A stretch of DNA of 64,000 nucleotides from Castellaniella sp034675905 (lineage in GTDB: Bacteria; Pseudomonadota; Gammaproteobacteria; Burkholderiales; Burkholderiaceae_B): assembly GCF_034675905.1 (NCBI RefSeq), contig NZ_JAUCCV010000010.1, positions 620,001 through 684,000 of the forward strand, given 5' to 3'. The notes beneath the pieces are model-generated. The model saw only the letters and a list, made by a program, of their open reading frames with translations. It ran no database searches and had not been told where the DNA came from. The position numbers and the translations under genes are program-made. Shown piece after piece: positions 7,669-16,576 of this stretch; position 1 is the stretch's first letter, and the number at the start of each line of letters is the position of its first letter.

Positions 7669-9354
7669 ATGAGCATCAACGATTTACCCTCTCCCATCCC
7701 GACCCAGATCTGGCCCGCTGACACGGCCCAGCGCTACCGGGCGGCAGGCCACTGGCGCAATGAAACCTTCGGCGCCTGGCTGCGGGAACGCGCCGCCACA
7801 CACCCGGACGCCCTCGCCGTGATCGGCGGCGCACAGCGCTGGACCTATGCGGAACTGGATCACCGGGCGTCCAACCTGGCTGCGGGCTTTCTGCAATCCG
7901 GCCTGCAGCGCGGCGACCGCGTGCTGGTGCACCTGCCCAACATCCCGGATTTCATCAGCGTGGTGATGGGCCTGTTTCGCGCCGGGCTGATCCCCGTGTA
8001 CGCGCTGCCCGCTCACCGCATCACGGAAGTCGAACACTTCGCCAGGGGTTCGGCGGCACGCGCCTATGTGGCGGCGGCCACCCATGCCGGCTTTGACTAC
8101 CGTGCGTTGGCCCAGGACCTGCGCAGCCGCTGTCCCGCTATCGAGCAGGTCTGGATCAGCGGCGACGCCGGGGCATTCTCCGCGCTGGAATCCCTGTATG
8201 CCGCCGATGGCAGCGCCATCCCTGCCACCGTGTCACAGGGGTCCGATGTGGCCTTTCTGCAGATTTCCGGCGGCAGCACCGGCCTGTCGAAGCTGATCCC
8301 GCGCACGCACGACGACTACATCTACACCTTGCGAGAATCCGCCCGCATCTGCGGCCTGGGGCCAGCATCCGTTTTCCTGGGCGCCTTGCCGATTGCGCAT
8401 AACTTCCCCATGAGCTCGCCGGGATTCTTGGGTACGCTCTACGCGGGCGGCTGTGTCGTGCTCAGCCCCTCGCCCGACCCCGACAGCGCGTTTGCGCTGA
8501 TCGAACGCGAAGGCGTCACCGTCACCAGCCTGGTGCCGCCGCTGCTGCTGCAGTGGCTGGATCTGGCGCCCGCCGCCAAACACGACCTCAGCAGCCTGCG
8601 CGTCATCCAGGTCGGCGGCGCGAAACTCTCGGCGGAAATCGCCCGGCGCGTGCGGCCCGTCTTGGGCGCCACGCTGCAACAGGTGTTCGGCATGGCCGAA
8701 GGCCTGGTGAATTACACACGGCTGGACGACCCCGATGACCGGATCATCCGCACGCAGGGCCGTCCCATCAGCCCCGACGACGAAATCCTGATCCTGGACG
8801 ACGCGGGCCGCCCCGTCGCCCCCGGCGAACCCGGCCACCTGCTGACGCGCGGGCCGTACACCATCCGCGCCTACCACAATAACCCTGCGGCCAATGCCCG
8901 ATCCTTCACCGAAGACGGCTACTACCGAACCGGCGACGTGGTGCGCATGACGCCCGAAGGCTATCTGGAAGTCCAGGGCCGCGCGGGCGACCACATCAAC
9001 CGGGCGGGGGAAAAAATTTCGGCCGAGGAAATCGAGGACTATCTGCTGTCGCACCCCCAGGTCTTCGATGCCGCCGTCGTTTCCGTGCCGGACGAATACC
9101 TGGGTGAACGCAGCTGCGCTTTCATCATCCCCAAAGGCGACAAGCCGCGTACCGCCGACCTGAAAAAATGGATACGCGGACGCGGCATCGCCGATTTCAA
9201 AGTGCCCGATCAGATCGTCTTTGTCACGCACTTCGCCTCGACCGCCGCCCTGAAGATCAGCCGCAAGGCCCTGCGCGCCGAACTACGCACCCAACTGCTG
9301 GCGCAAGAAGCCGCCCGGCAGGATTCCCCGTCATCATTGTCATCCCACTCATGA
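7669..9354 (+). CDS. entE: 2,3-dihydroxybenzoate-AMP ligase (EntE/DhbE)
   Basis: Activates 2,3-dihydroxybenzoate as the acyl-adenylate and loads it on the aryl carrier protein. 561 residues. The N-terminus (QIWPADTAQRYRAAGHWRNE) follows the EntE/DhbE pattern, giving confidence in the ATG at 7669. Adenylation motifs include ISGGSTGLSKLIPRTHDDYI, LPIAHNFPMSSPGFLGTLY (the N-M-S aryl-acid pocket typical of DHB ligases), QVFGMAEGLVNYTRLDDP, YYRTGDVVRM and DHINRAGEKISAEEIE. First gene of the biosynthetic operon; its stop overlaps the next start by ATGA. Confidence 0.95.
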   Translation: MSINDLPSPIPTQIWPADTAQRYRAAGHWRNETFGAWLRERAATHPDALAVIGGAQRWTYAELDHRASNLAAGFLQSGLQRGDRVLVHLPNIPDFISVVMGLFRAGLIPVYALPAHRITEVEHFARGSAARAYVAAATHAGFDYRALAQDLRSRCPAIEQVWISGDAGAFSALESLYAADGSAIPATVSQGSDVAFLQISGGSTGLSKLIPRTHDDYIYTLRESARICGLGPASVFLGALPIAHNFPMSSPGFLGTLYAGGCVVLSPSPDPDSAFALIEREGVTVTSLVPPLLLQWLDLAPAAKHDLSSLRVIQVGGAKLSAEIARRVRPVLGATLQQVFGMAEGLVNYTRLDDPDDRIIRTQGRPISPDDEILILDDAGRPVAPGEPGHLLTRGPYTIRAYHNNPAANARSFTEDGYYRTGDVVRMTPEGYLEVQGRAGDHINRAGEKISAEEIEDYLLSHPQVFDAAVVSVPDEYLGERSCAFIIPKGDKPRTADLKKWIRGRGIADFKVPDQIVFVTHFASTAALKISRKALRAELRTQLLAQEAARQDSPSSLSSHS

Positions 9355-9605
9355 GCACCCTGACCTTGGACCGCATGCGCGCCGACATCGCCCGCATCTT
9401 GCATGAAACCCCCGAAGACATCCGGGACGACGACAACCTGATGGACCTGGGCCTGGATTCCATGCGGCTTATGAAACTGGCATCCCAGTGGCGCGAGGCG
9501 GGCGCGGCGGTGGAATTCGCCGATCTGGCCGTCGCAGCCACGCTGGCCCAGTGGTGGGCACTGGTCTCCCGCACCGCTGGCCAGAGCACGACCGACCGCC
9601 CATGA
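9351..9605 (+). CDS. Free-standing aryl carrier protein (ArCP)
   Basis: 84-residue acyl carrier domain that would hold DHB as a thioester between EntE and EntF. The phosphopantetheine site is Ser37 in DLGLDSMRLM. In E. coli, Bacillus and Vibrio catechol systems this carrier is the C-terminal domain of the isochorismatase; here it is a separate gene placed between entE and entF. The start overlaps the entE stop and its own stop overlaps the entF start (both ATGA), giving tight translational coupling. Confidence 0.9.
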   Translation: MSTLTLDRMRADIARILHETPEDIRDDDNLMDLGLDSMRLMKLASQWREAGAAVEFADLAVAATLAQWWALVSRTAGQSTTDRP

Positions 9606-12600
9606 AACCGGCCTCCGAGACGCCCTTCGTACCCGATGCGGCCGACCCGGCATGGGCGCCGCTGACCGAAGCCCAGGAAGGCCTGTGGTACGCGCAGCGT
9701 CTGGACCCCGCCAACCCGATTTTCAATCCGGCGCACTGCACGACGCTGCACAGCGCCCTGGATGTGCCGCGCTTTGCGCGCGCCGTCGATCAGACGCTGG
9801 CCGAAGCGCAGTCCCTGTCGCTGCGTTTTGCGGAACACCCCGATGGCCCGGTACAGGCCCTGGATCCGGCACGGGCGCCGCGCCTGGAAATCCGCGACCT
9901 GCGCCCAGCCGGCGAGCCCCGTGCGCAGGAACAGGCCTGGGCCTGGATCCGGGCAGATCTGGAACGCCCCGTCGATCCGCTGCGCGACGCCCTGTCGCGC
10001 CAGATCCTGTTCCTGTGCGGTCCCGAACTGTCCCTGTGGTATCAACGCGTCCACCATCTGGCCGCCGATGGCTATGGCATGGCCCTGATCGAACGCCGCG
10101 CCATCCGTCTGTACGATGCGCGGGGCTCGGATGCCGCCGCCCCGGCGGACCCGCCGCTGGCGCCGTTGACGCCCGTCTGGGCCGAGGATCAGGCCTGGCG
10201 GGCCAGTGATGCCCGCATCCGGGCGCGCGCATTCTGGCGTTCGCACGGCGAGGGCCGCATGCCGGCGGCCAGCCTGAGCCTCGGCGCTGCGCTCAGCGCC
10301 GCCCGCTGCCTGCGCCGGGAACAGGCGGCGCCTCCAGATCTGATCAGCGCCTTACAAGCATTGGAGGCCGATACCGACATCAGCTGGCCCGACATCCTGA
10401 CGACTTTGGGCGCAGCCTATGTGGCACGCCACCTGGGCCCCGCCGACTGCATCGTGGGGGTTCCCGCGATGGGCCGCCTGGGCAGTTGCAGCGCCCGCGC
10501 CGTCGCCACTGTGATGAACGTGCTGCCCTGGGTCTGCACGCTGGACGAAACCGCGCCACTGGCCGACCTGCTGATGGACGCCGCCCGCGACCTGCGCCGT
10601 CTGCGGCGCCACAGCCGCTATCGCGCCGAACACCTGCGCCGCGACCTGATGCTGCCCGGCGGACTGCCGCGCCTGCACGGCCCCATCCTGAATGTGCTGC
10701 CCTTCGACGCCCCCTATGCAGCGGCTGGCCTGGACGCCTCGCAGACGGTGCTGTGCACAGGGCCGGTCGAAGACCTGACCCTCAGCTTTCGCGCCGCCCC
10801 CGATGGTGGCGGCCTGCGCATCGAGATCGAAGCCAATCCAACGCTGTATACGGCGGACCAGGTGCAGACGCATCTGCACCGTCTGACCGTCTTTCTGGCG
10901 GCTGCACTGAACACCCCAAAACTGGCGGATGTCCCCACGCTGACACCGGCTGAACACGAACGCTGGGTGTTGGCCCCCAATCGCACCCGCCATCCGGCGC
11001 CGGATGGCACGCTGTGGTCGCGCATCCACAACCGGCTGCAGCAGTCCCCCAACCACACCGGCCTGAGCGACGCCAGGGACGGCGCCCGCGCCTGGACCTA
11101 CGCCGACATCGACGCCTGGACCGATAACGCCGCCAGGCATTTACGAGCCGCAGGCGCCCAACCGGGCGCGCGCGTTGCCGTCGCGCTGCCGCGATCCGCC
11201 GAACGCGTCCTGTGCCTGCTGGCCATTCTGCGCAGCGGCGCGGCCTATCTGCCACTGGACTCCGGCCAGCCGCCTGCCCGCCTGCGGCAGATCCTGCAGG
11301 ATGCGCAGGCCTGCGCCCTGATCGGGCCGGCCGCTTTATGCGACGATCTGCCGACCCAAGCACTGACGCTGTCCGAGCTGAGCCGCGCGGCAAAAGCGCC
11401 AGACCAGAACCACGCGCCTCAGGCCGGCCCCGAAGACCCGGCCTACGTCATCTATACCTCTGGCTCCACCGGCATGCCAAAAGGCGTCATCGTGCCGCAT
11501 GCCGCCATCGTCAACCGCCTGGAATGGATGCGGGAACACTACGCGGTCGGGCCGGACGACCGCATCCTGCAAAAGACGCCAGCCACCTTTGACGTCTCCG
11601 TCTGGGAACTGTTCCTGCCGTTTCTCAGTGGCGCGCGCCTGGTGGTTGCACCACCCGATGCGCACCGCGATCCGGCCTGGCTATGCCGCCTGGTCCGCTC
11701 GCAGGCCATCACCGTGCTGCATTTCGTGCCATCCATGCTGGCCGCCATCCTGGAAGACCCCGACGCCCAAGGGCTGCAGATGCGGCTGGTATTCTGCAGC
11801 GGGGAAGCCCTGCCCGCCGCACTGCGCGACCGCTTCCACCGTACGATCCGAGCTGAACTGCACAATCTGTACGGCCCCACCGAAGCCGCGGTCGACGTCT
11901 CGTACTGGTCCGCCCAGGCCGATGACGACAGCCAGCCCGTTCCCATCGGCTGGCCGGTCTGGAACACCCATCTGCACGTGCTGGATACGCTGCTGCGCCC
12001 AACGCCTCCCGGCACGCCGGGGCAGCTGTACCTGGGCGGGCGGCAACTAGCCATCGGCTACCTGGGCCGACCGGACTTGACTGCAGAACGCTTCATCCCC
12101 GCGCCGGCGCACCTGTCCGACGAGCGGCTGTACGCCACCGGCGATCTGGCCACGCGCCGCACAGACGGCGCCATCATCTATCTGGGACGGCTGGACCACC
12201 AGGTCAAACTGCGCGGTCAGCGCATCGAACTGGGCGAGATCGAGGCGGTCCTGAGCGCCCGCCCAGAGATCGCCCAAGTCGCCGTCCTGGCCCGCGAGGA
12301 TCAGCCCGGCCACGCACTGTTGGCCGCCTATCTGGTGGCGGAACCCGGCCACTTGCCGGATATGGATACGGATGCCCTGACCGCGTACGCGGCGGCGAAG
12401 CTGCCGGATTACATGGTGCCTTCCGCCTGGCTCTTTCTGCCCGCGTTGCCGGTCACGGCCAACGGCAAGCTGGATCGCAAGGCGCTGCCCGCCCCCGTCC
12501 AGACGCAGCGGGACACGGGCCGGCGTCCGCACACCGTCACCGAACGGCAGGTCGCCGAGGCCTTTCGCACGGTCCTGGACCTGCCTGCCGCGCCATCCGC

Positions 12601-13618
12601 GGAAGCTGATTTCTTCGCCCTGGGTGGACATTCCCTGCTGGCGGCGCGGCTGGCTCTGCAATTGCGCGGCACACATGAACTCTCGCTGGGCACCATCTTC
12701 CAGCACCCGACCGTCGCACGGCTGGCCGCGCATCTGGACGCGCGGCCGACCCATCCCGCCGATCCGGCGCACCACGGCTTCGGCCCCGTCGTGACCTTGC
12801 GGGAAGCCCCTGGCCGGCCCGCCTTGTTCTGCCTGCACCCGGCAGGCGGTCTGTCCTGGTGCTACGGCGCCTTGGCCCGCGCCCTGGCGGCCCCGCGCAC
12901 AGTCCACGGTATCCAGGCGCGCGCGCTGTCCCTGGACGGCGGCATCCCGGCGGCCAGTCTGGCGGATCTGGCGCACGACTATGCCGATCTGCTGCAGTCG
13001 CTGCAGGACCACGGCCCTTACCATCTGGCGGGTTGGTCCGTGGGCGGCATCCTGGCGCATGCCGTCGCTGCCGAACTGCAGCGGCGCGGCCAGACCATCG
13101 GCGCCGTCGCGCTGCTGGACGCCTACCCTTGCGACATCTGGCGTGATCAGCCTGAACCCGCGCCCGAAGACCTCTACAAAGCGCTGCTGCACATCGCCGG
13201 CGCTGACCCGCAGGCGCTGCCGCCGGATCGCCTGAATCGCACGGGCGTCATCGCCTTTCTGCGTGCCGAAGGCCACCCGCTGGGCGAACTGTCGGACGCC
13301 CGGCTGGATGCGGTCTTCGACACGGTCGGCCATACCAACCGCCTGGTGCGCCGCCACCGGCACGCCCATTACGCCGGCGCCGTGCTGCACTTCCAGGCGG
13401 CCCTGGATCACAGCGATTCCGGCCTGGACCCGCGATCCTGGGACGCCCATGTCGACAGCCTGACGATCCACCCCATCCCCGCCACCCACGCAGCGCTGCC
13501 CGGCATCGATGCCGTCGCCCGCATCGCCCCCATTCTGAACGCCAGCCTGATCGCCGCCGACGGTTCGCCGACGACATCCGCACTGAGCGACCTGTCATTG
13601 AAAGAGGAAACCGCATGA
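9602..13618 (+). CDS. entF: Non-ribosomal peptide synthetase, EntF type (C-A-PCP-TE)
   Basis: Condenses the carrier-bound aryl acid with an amino acid and releases the product by its thioesterase. 1338 residues in one module. The condensation domain has HHLAADG at 151-157. The adenylation domain has TSGSTGMPKG near 619, DVSVWE from Asp664, LYGPTEAAVDVSYW and a YATGDL motif. The PCP serine is Ser1011 in LGGHSLLAARL. The thioesterase nucleophile is Ser1146 in GWSVGGILAH. Visible specificity residues (DV..W, then HFVPSM, and AVD) resemble the serine code of EntF, so DHB-serine and a cyclic or linear oligo-ester are predicted. Confidence 0.93.
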   Translation: MKPASETPFVPDAADPAWAPLTEAQEGLWYAQRLDPANPIFNPAHCTTLHSALDVPRFARAVDQTLAEAQSLSLRFAEHPDGPVQALDPARAPRLEIRDLRPAGEPRAQEQAWAWIRADLERPVDPLRDALSRQILFLCGPELSLWYQRVHHLAADGYGMALIERRAIRLYDARGSDAAAPADPPLAPLTPVWAEDQAWRASDARIRARAFWRSHGEGRMPAASLSLGAALSAARCLRREQAAPPDLISALQALEADTDISWPDILTTLGAAYVARHLGPADCIVGVPAMGRLGSCSARAVATVMNVLPWVCTLDETAPLADLLMDAARDLRRLRRHSRYRAEHLRRDLMLPGGLPRLHGPILNVLPFDAPYAAAGLDASQTVLCTGPVEDLTLSFRAAPDGGGLRIEIEANPTLYTADQVQTHLHRLTVFLAAALNTPKLADVPTLTPAEHERWVLAPNRTRHPAPDGTLWSRIHNRLQQSPNHTGLSDARDGARAWTYADIDAWTDNAARHLRAAGAQPGARVAVALPRSAERVLCLLAILRSGAAYLPLDSGQPPARLRQILQDAQACALIGPAALCDDLPTQALTLSELSRAAKAPDQNHAPQAGPEDPAYVIYTSGSTGMPKGVIVPHAAIVNRLEWMREHYAVGPDDRILQKTPATFDVSVWELFLPFLSGARLVVAPPDAHRDPAWLCRLVRSQAITVLHFVPSMLAAILEDPDAQGLQMRLVFCSGEALPAALRDRFHRTIRAELHNLYGPTEAAVDVSYWSAQADDDSQPVPIGWPVWNTHLHVLDTLLRPTPPGTPGQLYLGGRQLAIGYLGRPDLTAERFIPAPAHLSDERLYATGDLATRRTDGAIIYLGRLDHQVKLRGQRIELGEIEAVLSARPEIAQVAVLAREDQPGHALLAAYLVAEPGHLPDMDTDALTAYAAAKLPDYMVPSAWLFLPALPVTANGKLDRKALPAPVQTQRDTGRRPHTVTERQVAEAFRTVLDLPAAPSAEADFFALGGHSLLAARLALQLRGTHELSLGTIFQHPTVARLAAHLDARPTHPADPAHHGFGPVVTLREAPGRPALFCLHPAGGLSWCYGALARALAAPRTVHGIQARALSLDGGIPAASLADLAHDYADLLQSLQDHGPYHLAGWSVGGILAHAVAAELQRRGQTIGAVALLDAYPCDIWRDQPEPAPEDLYKALLHIAGADPQALPPDRLNRTGVIAFLRAEGHPLGELSDARLDAVFDTVGHTNRLVRRHRHAHYAGAVLHFQAALDHSDSGLDPRSWDAHVDSLTIHPIPATHAALPGIDAVARIAPILNASLIAADGSPTTSALSDLSLKEETA

Positions 13619-14736
13619 TGTTGAACCCGACCCCCAGCCGCCTGCTGCGCCGCAGCACAAGACTCGCCCTGGCTGGCGCCATCCTGGGTCTGATGGCCGG
13701 CTGCGCCACCCACCAGGCAAGCGCTCCTGCAGCACCTGCAGCTGCCAGCGCCGCCCCCGAATGGACGTTCCAGGCGCAGGCCGTCGACCTGACGCCCGGC
13801 CTGTACCAAAGCGCCTACAGCACGCGCACGCAGCGCCTGTACGTCGCCAGCGCCGTGGGGCGCCCGCCCGTACGCGAATCCCGGTTGCTGAAAGTCGACC
13901 CCGCCACCCTGCGCATCGACGCCCTGATCACGCCCGCGCCGCAAGCCAGTCGCCAGGACGGACAGGTCCAGGCGACCTATGGCATCGCCGCAGACGACGC
14001 GCATGGACAGATCTGGACCACCAATACCCGCAGCGGTTCCGTTGCCGTCTACCGTCAATCGGATCTGGCCCTGGTCAAGCAATTCCCCGACAACACCACG
14101 CCGCATGCCCGCGACGCGCTGATCGACGCCGAGCACAACCGCGCCTATGTGTCTTCGCCCGCCAGCAATACGATTTACGTATTCGATACGGCCACGCTGC
14201 AAGTCCTGCCCGGCATCACCCTGAACGGCGCGGGTGATGCCCCCAAACTGATGAGCCTGGCCCTGGACGCCGCCCATCAACGGCTGTACGCCGTCAGCCT
14301 GAATACGGCCGAAGCCTTTGTCATCGACACGGCCAGCAACCGCCAGCTCGCCCGCTATGCGGTCCCGGGCGCACAAGGCGCTTCGGGTATCGCCGTGGAC
14401 AGTCAGACACAGCGCATCTATGTGGCGGCGCAGAAGTCTGGCAACGTCACGGTGCTGGACGCACAGGATGGCCGCGTGCTGCAACAGGCAGCGACCGGCG
14501 CAGGCGCCCTGAATGTGGTGTTCGACCCGCTGCACCGCCTGGCCTACGTGGCCAATCGGGGAGCAGGCACGGTGACCGTGCTGAACGACGCCGGCCTCAT
14601 CCAGGCGCAGATCGCGACCGGTTCCGCCCCCAACCACATCACCATCGACTCGCAAGGTACGGCCTGGGCGCTGATCAAGAAAAGCAAGAACGATCCGCGC
14701 AATGACCGGCTGATCCGCATCGAAGCCCGCCGCTGA
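13615..14736 (+). CDS. YncE-like beta-propeller lipoprotein inside the siderophore operon
   Basis: 373 residues. The N-terminus is a lipoprotein signal with lipobox LMAGC (Cys30), so the protein is membrane-anchored in the envelope. The rest consists of repeated beta-propeller blades with YncE/NHL-like motifs: RLYVASA, IWTTNTRSGSVAVY, NRAYVSSPASNTIYVFDTAT, RIYVAAQKSGNVTVLDAQDG, LAYVANRGAGTVTVLNDAG. Its ATG overlaps the entF stop (ATGA) and entC follows after 2 bases, so it is firmly part of the operon. No role for such a protein in catechol siderophore biosynthesis is known to me; an envelope, export or iron-release role is possible. E. coli YncE is reported to be iron-regulated, which fits. 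Confidence 0.85.
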   Translation: MMLNPTPSRLLRRSTRLALAGAILGLMAGCATHQASAPAAPAAASAAPEWTFQAQAVDLTPGLYQSAYSTRTQRLYVASAVGRPPVRESRLLKVDPATLRIDALITPAPQASRQDGQVQATYGIAADDAHGQIWTTNTRSGSVAVYRQSDLALVKQFPDNTTPHARDALIDAEHNRAYVSSPASNTIYVFDTATLQVLPGITLNGAGDAPKLMSLALDAAHQRLYAVSLNTAEAFVIDTASNRQLARYAVPGAQGASGIAVDSQTQRIYVAAQKSGNVTVLDAQDGRVLQQAATGAGALNVVFDPLHRLAYVANRGAGTVTVLNDAGLIQAQIATGSAPNHITIDSQGTAWALIKKSKNDPRNDRLIRIEARR

Positions 14737-14738
14737 TC

Positions 14739-15905
14739 ATGGATATGCTGACCCGACTCACCCCCGGCCAGGACGCCGAACCGACCACGCTGGCCGATTT
14801 CCTGCCCGGCGATAGTCTGTTCGCCTCGCACGGCGGCGTGTTTCACGGGCGCGGCTGCCTGCTGCGCGCCGAGACGCAAGACCGGCTGGGCGCCCGCGCC
14901 GCCGGCCTGCTGCAAGAAGCATCCGACACCGTCGCGGCGCCCGTCTTGCTGGGACTGCTGCCCTACGATACCGCCCGCCCCGCGCAGTTGATGATCCCCA
15001 GGGCATTGCACCGGATGCAGGCCCCGCAGCAGCAGCCGGACATCGCCCAGACGGCCATCCTGCATACCCGCGAACACCCCTCGGGCGCTCAATACGAACA
15101 AGGCGTGCGCGACGCCTTGGCGCGCCTGGCGCGCGAACCCGCGCTGCGCAAACTGGTGCTGGCCCGCACGCTGCAGCTGGAACTGGGCCAGGCGGTCGAT
15201 CTCCCCCGCCTGATCGGCCGCCTGTGGCAAAGCAACCCACATGGCTATACCTACGCCATGCCCCTGGACGCAGCCGGCGGCAGTTATTTCGTCGGCGCCA
15301 GCCCGGAACTGCTGGTGCAGCGCCGCGGCCGCCAGATTTATGTACACCCCCTGGCCGGGACGGCGGCACGGCTCCCCGATGCGCCATCCGATGCTCGCCA
15401 GGCCCAGGCCCTGCTCAGTTCACCCAAGGACTTGCGCGAACATGCCGTAGTGGTCGAAGCGATCGATGCCGCCCTGCGCCCGCTATGCCGCACCCTGGAT
15501 ATCCCGGTGCGGCCCGGCCTGACATCGACGGCGCGACTCTGGCATCTGGGTACCCCGATCACTGGCGAATTGGCCGACCCTGACCTGACCGCCCTGGATC
15601 TGGCAATCGCCCTGCACCCCACCCCCGCCGTCTGCGGTCTGCCCACCGCTGACGCACGGCGAGCTATCGCTGACATCGAGCCGTTCGAACGCGGCTATTT
15701 CGCAGGCGCTGTCGGCTGGTGCGATGCCCAGGGCGACGGCATCTGGTCCGTCGCCATCCGCTGCGCCCAGACAGCCGGCCAGGCATTGACCCTGTATGCC
15801 GGCGCCGGCATCGTCCCCGGCTCGGTCCCCGAACAGGAACGGATCGAAACCGGCAACAAGCTGCGCACCATCCTGGACGCGCTGGGCCTGGAGTCCGCCC
15901 CATGA
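14739..15905 (+). CDS. entC: Isochorismate synthase (EntC/DhbC)
   Basis: Converts chorismate to isochorismate, the first step to 2,3-dihydroxybenzoate. 388 residues, close to E. coli EntC (391). Chorismate-enzyme motifs are visible: KLVLARTLQLEL, FVGASPELLVQR, HPLAGTAAR, HPTPAVCGLPTADARRAI and EPFERGYFAGAVGW. It starts 2 bases after the lipoprotein gene and its stop overlaps the isochorismatase start (ATGA). Confidence 0.95.
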   Translation: MDMLTRLTPGQDAEPTTLADFLPGDSLFASHGGVFHGRGCLLRAETQDRLGARAAGLLQEASDTVAAPVLLGLLPYDTARPAQLMIPRALHRMQAPQQQPDIAQTAILHTREHPSGAQYEQGVRDALARLAREPALRKLVLARTLQLELGQAVDLPRLIGRLWQSNPHGYTYAMPLDAAGGSYFVGASPELLVQRRGRQIYVHPLAGTAARLPDAPSDARQAQALLSSPKDLREHAVVVEAIDAALRPLCRTLDIPVRPGLTSTARLWHLGTPITGELADPDLTALDLAIALHPTPAVCGLPTADARRAIADIEPFERGYFAGAVGWCDAQGDGIWSVAIRCAQTAGQALTLYAGAGIVPGSVPEQERIETGNKLRTILDALGLESAP

Positions 15906-16576
15906 GCATCCCTTCCCTGGCGCCCTACGACATGCCGACCGCCCCGGTGAGCAACCGGGTGGGCTGGCGGCCCGATGCCCGCCGCGCGGCGCTGCTGATC
16001 CACGACATGCAGGATTATTTTCTGGGCAAATACGATGTGCGGCAAGCGCCCATCCCCGCACTGATCGCAGCCATCGGCCGCCTGCGCACGCACTGCGATA
16101 CGCTGGGCATCCCGGTGTTCTACACCGCGCAACCCCCGGTGCAGCCTGCAGCCGACCGGGCGCTGCTCAATGATTTCTGGGGACCCGGCCTGACCGCCCC
16201 TGAACAACAGGCGGGCGCTGGTATCGTCGCCGGCCTGAGCCCTCGGCCGCAGGATACCGTGCTGACAAAATGGCGCTACAGCGCATTCCAGCGATCCGAC
16301 CTGCGCGCCCGACTGACGGGCCTGGGCCGCGACCAACTGATCATCACCGGCGTCTATGCGCACATCGGCTGCCTGAGCACCGCCCTGGAAGCCTTCATGC
16401 AAGACGTGCAGCCCTTTCTGGTCATCGACGCCTGCGCCGATTTCAGCCCGGCGGAACACCAGATGGCCGTCACCTATGTCTCGCGCCGCTGCGGCGCCAG
16501 CCTGACCATGGACGAGACCCTGGCCGCACTGGCCGGCAGCGCTTCGCTATCACCCTCACAGGACGCCATGGCATGA
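15902..16576 (+). CDS. entB: Isochorismatase (EntB lyase domain only)
   Basis: Cleaves the pyruvate ether of isochorismate to give 2,3-dihydro-2,3-dihydroxybenzoate. 224 residues, against 285 in E. coli EntB; the C-terminal aryl carrier domain is absent and its function is covered by the separate gene at 9351-9605. Catalytic-fold motifs: AALLIHDMQDYFLGKY (active-site Asp), LTKWRYSAFQRSDL (Lys) and ITGVYAHIGCLSTALEAFM, as in EntB. Coupled by ATGA to both neighbours. Confidence 0.94.
   Translation: MSIPSLAPYDMPTAPVSNRVGWRPDARRAALLIHDMQDYFLGKYDVRQAPIPALIAAIGRLRTHCDTLGIPVFYTAQPPVQPAADRALLNDFWGPGLTAPEQQAGAGIVAGLSPRPQDTVLTKWRYSAFQRSDLRARLTGLGRDQLIITGVYAHIGCLSTALEAFMQDVQPFLVIDACADFSPAEHQMAVTYVSRRCGASLTMDETLAALAGSASLSPSQDAMA

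Noticed and set aside
12047..13489. 480-codon open frame opposite the EntF carrier and thioesterase domains
   Set aside because: The plus-strand NRPS domains are certain; the mirror frame has no family resemblance.
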